From Pseudomonas viridiflava (GTDB lineage: Bacteria > Pseudomonadota > Gammaproteobacteria > Pseudomonadales > Pseudomonadaceae): 63,151 nucleotides of DNA. The DNA is taken from positions 1-63,151 of the forward strand of contig NZ_UTKY01000023.1 of NCBI RefSeq assembly GCF_900583165.1, in the 5' to 3' direction. Position 1 is the first letter of the stretch; each line of letters begins with the position of its first letter. Both the position numbers and the translations under genes were made by a program. Shown piece after piece: positions 26,731 through 35,102 of the stretch. Under the pieces are notes generated by a model, which was given only the letters and a program-made list of their open reading frames with translations, did not search any database and was not told the origin of the DNA.

Positions 26731-26804
26731 ATCGGGGGCAAGCCCCCTCCCACATTTTGACTGCGTTCAACAAATCAAGTGTAGGAGGGGGGCTTGCCCC
26801 CGAT
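26731..26804. repeat. Reversed REP pair
   Basis: Copies at 26731-26753 (inverted) and 26781-26804 (direct, with GTAGGAGGGGGG variant start) are arranged with the order opposite to that of the other REPINs in this window and with only 27 bp between them. It lies between the convergent receptor gene and DapF-like gene. Confidence 0.85.
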
Positions 26805-26813
26805 AGCAGCCTG

Positions 26814-27620
26814 TCAGCCAATACCAAACACACTGCCCTGCATCACCGGCTCAACACTGCCGGTCAACACCACACCGCCCTCACCCGCCCAGTGCACGGT
26901 CACTGTCCCGCCGTCGCATTGCACCTGCACCGTGGCATCCAGCAACCCTCTGCGAATGCCATTGACCACCGCCCCGCAACAGCACGAGCCGGAGCCCAAC
27001 GGCACACCGCCACCACGCTCCCAGATACGCAGGCGGATATGACCACGGTCGAGCACTTGTACAAAATGCACATTGGTCTTGACCGGAAACAGTGAGTGAG
27101 TCTCCAGTGCCGGGCCAACGGCCGCCACATCGACAGCATTGATGTCCTCGACAAAAAACGTGCAATGAGGATTGCCCATGCTGCACGCCGCCGGGTCGCC
27201 TTCGATGGGCAAATGCTGTGTATCCATAGCCTCGGCCAACGGCACCGCCGACCAGCCCAGCGACGGCTCGCCCATGTTCACCGACACTTGTCGCCCTGGT
27301 TGTCGCACACAGGTCAGCAAGCCGCGATCAGTGCGCAGCACCACCGAATCGCTACCGGTTTCATGCATCAAACGATCAGCCACCCCACGGGTGGCGCTGC
27401 CGCACGTGGCCAGTGGCGTGCCGTTGGGGTTCCAGAATTTGATGCGGGCGGCGGCGTCTTCGCAGTCCAGCACCACGGCCAGTTGATTGAAGCCAATACC
27501 GGTGTGGCGGTTGCCTAATTGCCGGGCGATTTTTGCGTTAATGGGGTCATCCAGGCCACGGCGGTCGATGATGATGAAATCGTCGCCATGGGCGTGCATT
27601 TTTACGAACTGCAAGGGCAT
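26814..27620 (-). CDS. DapF-like epimerase with Cys-to-Ser active-site change
   Basis: A 268-aa protein of the diaminopimelate epimerase fold. The first catalytic Cys is kept in NPNGTPLATCGSATRG. At the second site, where DapF has ACGSGAC after ERGxGET, this protein reads ERGGGVPLGSGSCCCG, so the second catalytic Cys is Ser and the GET triplet is GVP. It is therefore unlikely to be the housekeeping DapF and may racemise another amino acid or act differently. Histidine racemases of metallophore pathways belong to this fold. It is divergent from the second iron-signalling module and shares its Fur-box region. Start ATG at 27620. Confidence 0.8.
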   Translation of the reverse strand: MPLQFVKMHAHGDDFIIIDRRGLDDPINAKIARQLGNRHTGIGFNQLAVVLDCEDAAARIKFWNPNGTPLATCGSATRGVADRLMHETGSDSVVLRTDRGLLTCVRQPGRQVSVNMGEPSLGWSAVPLAEAMDTQHLPIEGDPAACSMGNPHCTFFVEDINAVDVAAVGPALETHSLFPVKTNVHFVQVLDRGHIRLRIWERGGGVPLGSGSCCCGAVVNGIRRGLLDATVQVQCDGGTVTVHWAGEGGVVLTGSVEPVMQGSVFGIG

Positions 27621-27696
27621 GGGCGGTCCAGTCTTCAGTTGAAGTGAAGGGCAGGATACCTTCATCAAATCCTACGTACGCATTAAAAACATCCTA

Positions 27697-27717
27697 CTTG
27701 TTGATAACCATTATCAA
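27697..27717. promoter_or_regulatory. Putative Fur box between divergent genes
   Basis: Perfect 7-bp arms TTGATAA (27701-27707) and TTATCAA (27711-27717) with a 3-bp centre; 27697-27715 matches the 19-bp Fur consensus at 14 positions. It lies between the DapF-like gene and the second ECF sigma gene and could repress both under iron sufficiency. Confidence 0.78.
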
Positions 27718-27792
27718 CTACCGCTAAACTCCGCGCCCTCCCACTTCCCCGTCTGTGCACAATCGCACAGTCGCCGCAGGCAGCTGACTCTC

Positions 27793-28296
27793 TTGGCGGA
27801 TGAAAAACTCCAGCTTTACCTGACCCACCGGGCCGCGCTGCTGGACTATGCCGCGCCCATCGTGGGTTGTCGCGCCCGTGCCGAGGACGTGGTGCAGGAA
27901 GCCTGGCTGCGTTTCAGCGGCCAGGACGCCCAGGCCGATATCCGCCACCCGGCCAGTTACCTGTATCGCATCGTGCGCAACCTGGCGCTGGACCTCACGC
28001 GCCGCACCGCCACCGAACGGGTGCAGCCAGGCGGGGATGAGATCCTCAACGAATTGCCCTCAAGCTCAGCCTCGCCGGAACGTGAAGTGAGCAGCCAGAA
28101 CGAACTGCAAGCCATCGCCCGCGCCCTGGCCCAGTTGCCAGAGCGCACGCGGCTTGCGTTCGAGATGCATCGCCTGGGCGGCTTCACCTTGCAGCAGGTG
28201 GCCGCTGAACTGGGAGTATCGACAGCGCTGGTCCATCAACTGGTACACGACGCCTTGCGCCATTGCATGGACTGCCTGGAGCCGGACGATGACTGA
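27793..28296 (+). CDS. FecI-type ECF RNA polymerase sigma factor
   Basis: A 167-aa ECF sigma factor: region 2 (RAEDVVQEAWLRFSGQD, then PASYLYRIVRNLALDLTRR) and region 4 (LGGFTLQQVAAELGVSTALVHQ). The start is set at a TTG (27793) because no better ATG/GTG exists in frame; the true start may be slightly different. It overlaps the following fecR-like gene by 8 bp and sits directly behind a Fur box. Expected target: the receptor-protease-exporter genes at 29494-36748. Confidence 0.88.
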   Translation: MADEKLQLYLTHRAALLDYAAPIVGCRARAEDVVQEAWLRFSGQDAQADIRHPASYLYRIVRNLALDLTRRTATERVQPGGDEILNELPSSSASPEREVSSQNELQAIARALAQLPERTRLAFEMHRLGGFTLQQVAAELGVSTALVHQLVHDALRHCMDCLEPDDD

Positions 28297-29353
28297 TTTT
28301 CTGAAAAAACCCGCCGCTGCCGCGTCTTTTGCAGTCAAGGGCGATTCCATGGGATGCTGCCCGCCGTTTTTTGCCCGCGGAGATGCCCCCTTCATGCCCA
28401 CCGAGGATTGCGCCAACGCCCGTCGCGACCAGGCCCTGGACTGGTTGCTGCGCGTGCAACAAGCCCCGCAGGATGCGGATTTGCAGGCTCAACTGGCTCA
28501 GTGGTGCGCTATTGACGAGGCCAATGCCAAGGCCTACCGCAAGGCCCAGCGCATGTGGCAAATGACCGGGCACCTGGCGCCGACGACAGCGCAGCAATGG
28601 CCCACGCCGGTCACCCCGATCACCCGCCCAATTGCCCGCCCACGACGCACCCGCCGCTGGGTTGCCACTGCCATCGCCGCCTGCCTGGTGGTGGCCCTGG
28701 CGCCGAGCCTGTTGCTGCGCTGGCAAGCCGACTACCGCACGGGCTTTGGTGAAACCCGCGATATCACCCTCAGCGACGGCAGCGTGGTGCAACTGGACAG
28801 TCAGTCCGCCATTGCTGTGGACTTTGCCGGCACCCACCGCGACGTAAAGCTGCTCTCAGGCCAAGCGTTTTTCAAGGTAATGCCAGACAAGAGCAAACCC
28901 TTTCATGTGTGGACCACAACGTTGAAGGTGACCGTCACCGGCACCGCGTTCAACGTTGATTCCGCACACGACAACCCCAGCGTCGCCGTGCAACAAGGCT
29001 CGGTCAACGTGGACGACCGCCAAGCTGGCCGCAAACTCGCCAGCCTGGTACCGGGTCAACGCCTCACCTTTCGTGTCGGGCATACACAGCTCGCAGCCTT
29101 CTCGCCCAGCCAAGCCGCCGCCTGGCGCCAAGGCCAGCTGATTGCCGACGACATGCCCATCAGCGACGTACTTGCCCAACTGCGCCACTACACGCCGGCG
29201 ATCATCGTGCTGCGCGATAAACAACTTGGCGCACAACGGGTCACCGGTGTGTACGACCTGCGCAAACCCCAAGCGGCACTGCAAGCCGTGCTGCAACCCT
29301 ATGGCGCAAAAGTCACGGCCTACAGCCCCTGGCTGCTGGTCTTGAGCAAGTAA
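28289..29353 (+). CDS. FecR-type anti-sigma/sigma regulator
   Basis: A 354-aa regulator. The sigma-binding N-terminal part (ARRDQALDWLLRVQQAP, then NAKAYRKAQRMWQ) is followed by a membrane segment (WVATAIAACLVVALAPSLLL, about residues 128-147) and a periplasmic FecR domain (LSDGSVVQLDSQSAIAVDF). The ATG at 28289, with GGAG 8 nt upstream and overlap with the sigma gene, gives a 35-residue Cys-containing leader not usual in the family; ATG at 28394 would give the normal length. It should link the STN domain of the next receptor to the sigma factor. Confidence 0.88.
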   Translation: MTDFLKKPAAAASFAVKGDSMGCCPPFFARGDAPFMPTEDCANARRDQALDWLLRVQQAPQDADLQAQLAQWCAIDEANAKAYRKAQRMWQMTGHLAPTTAQQWPTPVTPITRPIARPRRTRRWVATAIAACLVVALAPSLLLRWQADYRTGFGETRDITLSDGSVVQLDSQSAIAVDFAGTHRDVKLLSGQAFFKVMPDKSKPFHVWTTTLKVTVTGTAFNVDSAHDNPSVAVQQGSVNVDDRQAGRKLASLVPGQRLTFRVGHTQLAAFSPSQAAAWRQGQLIADDMPISDVLAQLRHYTPAIIVLRDKQLGAQRVTGVYDLRKPQAALQAVLQPYGAKVTAYSPWLLVLSK

Positions 29354-29493
29354 TTTCGCTGATTTCAAAAATATTTCATTTTTTTCCTGAAAATTCCCCG
29401 CGCTGTCCCGTCTTCTGTCCCGCGCGCAGCAATTGAGATTTATTCGTATTCATTTGACTGGCCGGTTGCTTAACCGGCGCGGGGACTTTTTGC

Positions 29494-32316
29494 ATGACTG
29501 ACACCCTTCACCGCTTGCCCGGGCAGCCCGGCCCGTGGTCGCTGCGCCTTAAAAAAAGCGCAGGCGCCGGCCTGCTCGGCCTTAGCTGTGCACTGGCCGT
29601 GGTGCCCCAGGCGCTGTCACACACTCAGGCGACCGCCAACTCGATGCGCGGCTTCAACATCCCGGCCCAATCCTTGGCCGGCGCGTTGATTGCCTTCGGC
29701 CAACAGAGTGGCCAGCAGATCACTGTCGACCCGCAACTGGTCAAGGGCGTGAACTCCCCCGGCGTGAACGGTGAGATGAGCAACGACGCCGCCCTCGCCT
29801 ACCTGCTGCAAGGCACCGGCATCGGTTGGGGCCATCAGGACGGCGCGTTGATCTTCCATCGCTTGCCGACTGCCGAAGACGGGCCAGTGACGCTGGACAA
29901 CACCATCGTGCTGGGCTTTACCGAGGAGAACTCGTTCCAGGGCGCCACGGTGATCGATCACAAGGCGATCCAGGCGTTCCCCGGCGCCAACGGCGACATC
30001 ACCACGCTGCTGCAAATGCACCCCGCCGTGCAGTTCAGCAGCGAGCAGAAAAGCTCCAACACCCCCGGTGAAATCGACCCGGCAGACATCAGCATCAACG
30101 GCGCCAAGTTCTACCAGAACAACTTCATGATCGACGGCATGTCGATCAACAACGACATTGACCCCGGCGCCCACGGCTACAGCGAAACCCGCCAGTTCGA
30201 CGCCGCCCCCAGCCGCTCCCACGGCATTGCCCTAGACGCCGACCTGCTGGAAGAAGTGAAGGTCTACGACAGCAACGTGCCCGCCGAATACGGCGGTTTC
30301 AACGGTGGCGTGGTGGATGCAATTACCCGTCGCCCCAGCCAGGACCTGCACGGCAAGATCTCCTACGCCATGACCCAATCAGCCTGGACCAAATACCACA
30401 TCACCGCCCAGGACCAGGAAGCCTTCGACAACGCCTCCAACGAGCAATACCAGCCCGACTTCAAGAAAACCACGGTGCGCGGCATGCTCGAAGGCCACCT
30501 TACTGAAGACTTCGGCGCCATTCTGAGCTTCTCGCAAAAGCGCTCGGTGATCCCACTCAACCGCTATGCCGACGGCTACACCAGCCCCAACGCCGACAAC
30601 GAAAAAGACCAGACGCGCCAGCTCGACAACTACATGCTCAAGACGTATTGGAACGTCAACGACCGCCTGAGCCTGGACGCTTCGTTCATCAAGGCGCCCC
30701 AGGAAAACACCTATTTCCGTGAAGGCTATATCAACTCCGGCTTCACCAATATCAACGGCGGTTGGCAAGGCTCGCTCAAGGCGGTGTGGGAAGGCGACTC
30801 GGCGCGCTGGACCCACACCGTGGCGCTGACCGACCTCAACAGTTCGCGCACCACCGAAGCCTCGGACATGATCGGTTGGTACTACTCCAGCGTGAAGAAC
30901 TGGGGCATCCCGCTGTCCACCAACGCCCGCAGCGGCGAAGGCTCCTATGGCGACCTGGACCAAACCCAGCGCGGCATCAACTACAAGCTCAAGGCTGAAT
31001 GGCAAGCCTTCAACTGGGCCGGTGCCGAGCATCAGATCACCGGCGGCATGGAGCTGACCCGCAACCAGGCCACCTGGGAGCGCAAGACCCAAGCCACCAG
31101 CGCGCTGATCGGCCGGCGCGACAACGTCGCCACCTGCCTCAACAATGACCCCCTCTGTTCCGTCGGCTTGATGCTCAACGGCACCACCCGCCAGTGGGCC
31201 AACTCCATCAACGTATACGGCGCCGGCAAGCTGGACCTGACCGAAAGCAAGTATGCGTTCCATCTGCAGGACGCCATTCAGATCGGCAAGCTCGGCCTGC
31301 GCCCCGGCCTGCGTTTTGAAGGTGACGACTACATGCAGGACCAGAACCTCGCGCCACGCTTTGCCGGTGACTACGACTTCTTCGGCGACCGCAGCACCGT
31401 GCTGGTGTTTGGTGTAAACCGCTACTACGGGCGCAACCTGTTCAAGTATCGCCTGGCCGATGGTCGCCAAGCGTTCAACACCCGCTACACCCGTACCACC
31501 CAGGGCGGTGCCTGGACGTCCATCCAAGGCAAGAACCTGAACAAATACTCCGACCTCAAAGTGCCCTATGACGACGAGTGGACCCTGGGACTGGACCAGG
31601 TCTGGCTCAACACCGACTTTCGCTTGAAATACGTGCACCGCGAGGGCAAGGACAAAATCGTCCGCGCCTCCAACCGCGTGCTGGGTACCGGCGCTGCGAC
31701 CGGCTACGACACCATCTACTACACCTACACCAACGCCGCTTCCAGCGAGAGCGACAACATCAGCCTGACCATTACGCCCAAGCACGAATTCAAGTGGCTG
31801 GGCACCCGCAACAGTGTGCAGGCCGCTTTTGACTGGTCGCGTACCAAAGACGCCTACGGCACCTACGACTCGGGCGTCAATGACGATCAATTCGCCGATG
31901 ACGATGTGATCTACGACGGCAAGCGCATGGCTTACAGCGAGCTGCCTGCCGGCGACTTCAACCGCCCGTGGACGGCGCGCCTGACCACCATCACCGAGAT
32001 CCCGCAGTGGAACGTGACGGTGAGCAATTTCTTCCGCTATCGCGGTGCCTACGAGCAAATCATCTCCACCAACGCCACCCAAGTGATCGGCGACGAAACC
32101 CTGGCGGTGTACGACTCCGCCGAGGTCAAGGCCGCACCCACCTGGGACTTGCGCGTTAAGTGGGAGATCCCCACCGGCAAGGACCAGGCGCTGTTCGCCG
32201 CCGTGGATGTGACCAACGTGACCGACCACGTCAACGAGATCGTCGGCAAAAACAGCTCGGTCGTGAGCTATGAAATCGGCCGCCAATACTGGCTGGAAGT
32301 CGGCTACCGCTTCTAA
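29494..32316 (+). CDS. Large TonB-dependent receptor with STN domain (FusA/YddB-like context)
   Basis: A 940-aa outer-membrane receptor: extended signal region (1-47), STN domain (about 53-125, RGFNIPAQSLAGALIAFGQQ at its start), plug (FQGATVIDHKAIQAFPGANG region; NVPAEYGGFNGGVVDAITRR near 265) and a large barrel ending in Phe. It is bigger than typical siderophore receptors, leaving room for long loops, as in receptors that bind proteins. The downstream M16 protease and ABC gene match the ferredoxin-import (Fus) and PqqL-YddB-YddA gene sets, so a protein ligand is plausible. The 140-bp AT-rich leader before it may contain the ECF promoter. Confidence 0.88.
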   Translation: MTDTLHRLPGQPGPWSLRLKKSAGAGLLGLSCALAVVPQALSHTQATANSMRGFNIPAQSLAGALIAFGQQSGQQITVDPQLVKGVNSPGVNGEMSNDAALAYLLQGTGIGWGHQDGALIFHRLPTAEDGPVTLDNTIVLGFTEENSFQGATVIDHKAIQAFPGANGDITTLLQMHPAVQFSSEQKSSNTPGEIDPADISINGAKFYQNNFMIDGMSINNDIDPGAHGYSETRQFDAAPSRSHGIALDADLLEEVKVYDSNVPAEYGGFNGGVVDAITRRPSQDLHGKISYAMTQSAWTKYHITAQDQEAFDNASNEQYQPDFKKTTVRGMLEGHLTEDFGAILSFSQKRSVIPLNRYADGYTSPNADNEKDQTRQLDNYMLKTYWNVNDRLSLDASFIKAPQENTYFREGYINSGFTNINGGWQGSLKAVWEGDSARWTHTVALTDLNSSRTTEASDMIGWYYSSVKNWGIPLSTNARSGEGSYGDLDQTQRGINYKLKAEWQAFNWAGAEHQITGGMELTRNQATWERKTQATSALIGRRDNVATCLNNDPLCSVGLMLNGTTRQWANSINVYGAGKLDLTESKYAFHLQDAIQIGKLGLRPGLRFEGDDYMQDQNLAPRFAGDYDFFGDRSTVLVFGVNRYYGRNLFKYRLADGRQAFNTRYTRTTQGGAWTSIQGKNLNKYSDLKVPYDDEWTLGLDQVWLNTDFRLKYVHREGKDKIVRASNRVLGTGAATGYDTIYYTYTNAASSESDNISLTITPKHEFKWLGTRNSVQAAFDWSRTKDAYGTYDSGVNDDQFADDDVIYDGKRMAYSELPAGDFNRPWTARLTTITEIPQWNVTVSNFFRYRGAYEQIISTNATQVIGDETLAVYDSAEVKAAPTWDLRVKWEIPTGKDQALFAAVDVTNVTDHVNEIVGKNSSVVSYEIGRQYWLEVGYRF

Positions 32317-32345
32317 CTCGTCCCCCGCTTAGCCTGGATACCCTG

Positions 32346-35102
32346 ATGAACAAGATTCTTGCTGGCCTGCTCGGCCCGCTGCTGCTGTGCGCCTGCGCGT
32401 CGCCCGTGACCGACACGCCGCTCCCCTGGGCCCCGCAAGTGTTACGCGGGCAATTGACCAATGGCCTGGAATACCGCCTGGTGCGCGACACCAGCCAGGC
32501 CGGGCGCCTGGACCTGCGCCTGACCGTGCGCGCCGGCTCCGTGGATGAAGACGATGACCAAGTGGGCGTGGCCCATATGCTTGAACACCTGACCTTTCGC
32601 AGCCGCGCCAGCCAGGCCACCGACCTGCGCGCCCAAATGACCGAATTGGGCTGGGTGCAGGGCCGCAACTTCAATGCGATGACCAGTTACGACCGCACCC
32701 AATACCTGCTCAGCCCCGTGGCCGGCAGCACACAAGCGCCCCTAGCCCTGGAGAAACTCGCCCAACTGGTGTTTGCCGGCGACTACACCGCCCTGGACCT
32801 TGAGCGTGAACGCCCCATCGTGATCGAAGAGTGGCGCGGCGGCTTGGGGGTGGCGCAACGCATGAACGATCAGCGCGCCGCGACGCAGCGCGTAGGTTCG
32901 CGATACCCGGAGCACCGCACCATCGGCAACGAAGCTGCGATTCGTACGGCGTCCTTGAGTGCCTTGCAGCGTTTTCAACAGCGTTGGTATGTGCCCAACA
33001 ATATGATCCTGTCGGTGGTCGGCGACTTCGACCCGCAACAGCTCGAACAGCAGATCTCACAAGCATTCGGCGGCCCCGCCGCGCAAGAAATGCCCGAGCG
33101 CGACCATCGTGAGTTACCCCTCGATGGACAGCTGAAAATCTTTCGCCTACAAGACCCGCAAACCGGCAGCAACCAAGTGTCGCTGCTGTTTCGCCTGCAT
33201 GAGCCGGACAGCCGTGGCTCCACCGCAGAAGCCAGCCGCGAGCGGTTGATCGACCGCATGACCCTGGCCGCGCTGTTGACCCAACTGCGCCTGCAACCCC
33301 TGCAACCCGGCGTGCGCAGCCTGACCGCGCAAAAAACCCTGATTGGCGAACAATCCAGTGTGCTGGGCGTGGCCGCCGGTGTCGAAGATGCCCATCACGA
33401 TGCGGCCTTAAAACACGTGCTGACCGAGCTTGAGCGCCTGCGCCAACACGGTTTGACCGCCCAGGATCTGGATCGGGAAAAGACCAAGCTGCGCCAGTTG
33501 GCCGACGGCATGCTGGCCAAGGATGAGTCGCGCACCTTCGAGCAATGGGTAACCTCCCTCAACGACTCCGCCGTGCAAAACCGCACCGTGGTCGCGCCGC
33601 ACCAGATCGCCCAACGCACGTTGCGTGCCCTGGACAGCATCGACCTGGCGGCCATCAATGCGCGGCTCAAACGCTGGCTCGACAGCCCCGACCAGGTGTT
33701 GCAATTCACCGCGCCGGGTAACAGCGTGGTGCGTCTGCCGACCGTGAGCGAAGTCCAACAACTGCGTGCGTCCATCGCACACACTTCCCTGGTAGCACCG
33801 ACCACCGCAGCCCCCGTGGCACCACCGAGTATCACGTTCACGCCACCAACCGCTGGCCAGCCGGGCACAGTTGTGGGCAAGCGCGCTTTCGCCGCTGAGC
33901 ACATCGAGCACTGGAAGCTAAGCAACGGTGATCGCCTGGTGTGGCTGCGCCGTAATGCCGAAGACGGCAAGTGGCGCCTGCAAGCAGAGTCCGCCGCGGG
34001 CTTCAACCGCAGCGACGTGCCCGCCTGGCGCCTGCAGATGGCGGCGCAGCTGGGTAACGACAGTGGTGACGAAGGTCTGACGGCATGGCGCAAAACCCAC
34101 AACGCCACCTTCAACCTTGAACACAGCGCCACGCGCCTACAACTGAGCGGCACCAGCCAGCCGTCCCTGGCTGCCTTGACGACACTGATGCAAAGCTACC
34201 GCCAGAGCCAAATGGGCGCAGTGATCAATGACGCGCTGTTCAGCGAAGCGCGGGATGATTTGCTGTCACGGGTGAGCACACGCCCGGACGCCATCGCGGC
34301 GACCCGGCGTGAAGTGCGCTACGGCGTCGACACCTGGCAGAGCCCCGATCAGCAAGCACTGGAGCCATTGCAAACAAGCACCCTTACCGAGGATTGGCAG
34401 CAACTGGTCAACGCCCCTGTCACTTTCTACCTGATGGCGGATATCGAGCCGGCGCAACTTGAGACGCTGGTGCGCGAGCAGTTGGCCAATATCCCCCGTG
34501 GCGCTGCACAGCCTACCCACCCTGCCCTGCAACTGCCCGGTCAACGCCGCGCCGACATTGCTGTCGCCCTGGAGCCACGGGTGGTACTGGAAGCCAGCAG
34601 TTTTAGCGAGCACCCTTGGTCGCCCGAGGCGGCCGCACGCGTCGCCGCCCTGCGTGAGCTGGCCAACCAACAACTCAAGCAGCGCCTGCGCGGTGAAGCC
34701 TCCGGCGTGTATCGCCTGCGGTTTGACAGCGAACTGAACCCAGACACCCAGCGCATCGAAAGCCAGCTGAGCTTCACCTGCGACCCGCAGCGCGCCGACG
34801 AGCTGTGGGCGCTGGCCCAACAGACCCTGGCGCAGTTGGGCGATTCAGTGGATGCCAAATGGGTCACGAGCGCACGCAACGAGCTGCACCGCCAGGAGCA
34901 AAAGCGTCGCGCCGACCCCGCCACCCAATGGCGCCGTCTATTACTTAGCGAACGCCAATGGCAGGACCCACGCTACTTGAGCAGCCAGGCTCGTCTGCCG
35001 GAGGGCCTGCGCATCGAGTCGTTGAAACCGTTGGCTGGCCAGCTGTTCCCCGTGGCTAACCAAGTGCTGCTGCGCGTACTGCCCAAGGCGCACGCCCAGT
35101 GA
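32346..35102 (+). CDS. M16-family zinc protease lipoprotein (FusC/PqqL-like)
   Basis: A 918-aa two-lobed M16 peptidase. The inverted zinc motif is HMLEH (H77, E80, H81) with the distal Glu near residue 161 (VIEEWRGG). The N-terminus has a lipobox-like LLLCAC, suggesting anchoring in the periplasm. FusC of Pectobacterium cleaves imported plant ferredoxin to release iron, and PqqL is its E. coli relative; length and neighbours agree with that group. It sits 29 nt after the receptor gene and overlaps the ABC gene by 4 bp. The substrate protein here is unknown. Confidence 0.9.
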   Translation: MNKILAGLLGPLLLCACASPVTDTPLPWAPQVLRGQLTNGLEYRLVRDTSQAGRLDLRLTVRAGSVDEDDDQVGVAHMLEHLTFRSRASQATDLRAQMTELGWVQGRNFNAMTSYDRTQYLLSPVAGSTQAPLALEKLAQLVFAGDYTALDLERERPIVIEEWRGGLGVAQRMNDQRAATQRVGSRYPEHRTIGNEAAIRTASLSALQRFQQRWYVPNNMILSVVGDFDPQQLEQQISQAFGGPAAQEMPERDHRELPLDGQLKIFRLQDPQTGSNQVSLLFRLHEPDSRGSTAEASRERLIDRMTLAALLTQLRLQPLQPGVRSLTAQKTLIGEQSSVLGVAAGVEDAHHDAALKHVLTELERLRQHGLTAQDLDREKTKLRQLADGMLAKDESRTFEQWVTSLNDSAVQNRTVVAPHQIAQRTLRALDSIDLAAINARLKRWLDSPDQVLQFTAPGNSVVRLPTVSEVQQLRASIAHTSLVAPTTAAPVAPPSITFTPPTAGQPGTVVGKRAFAAEHIEHWKLSNGDRLVWLRRNAEDGKWRLQAESAAGFNRSDVPAWRLQMAAQLGNDSGDEGLTAWRKTHNATFNLEHSATRLQLSGTSQPSLAALTTLMQSYRQSQMGAVINDALFSEARDDLLSRVSTRPDAIAATRREVRYGVDTWQSPDQQALEPLQTSTLTEDWQQLVNAPVTFYLMADIEPAQLETLVREQLANIPRGAAQPTHPALQLPGQRRADIAVALEPRVVLEASSFSEHPWSPEAAARVAALRELANQQLKQRLRGEASGVYRLRFDSELNPDTQRIESQLSFTCDPQRADELWALAQQTLAQLGDSVDAKWVTSARNELHRQEQKRRADPATQWRRLLLSERQWQDPRYLSSQARLPEGLRIESLKPLAGQLFPVANQVLLRVLPKAHAQ

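Noticed and set aside
30379..32286. 635-codon open frame on the minus strand
   Set aside because: Antisense to the 940-aa receptor with the same shadow composition.
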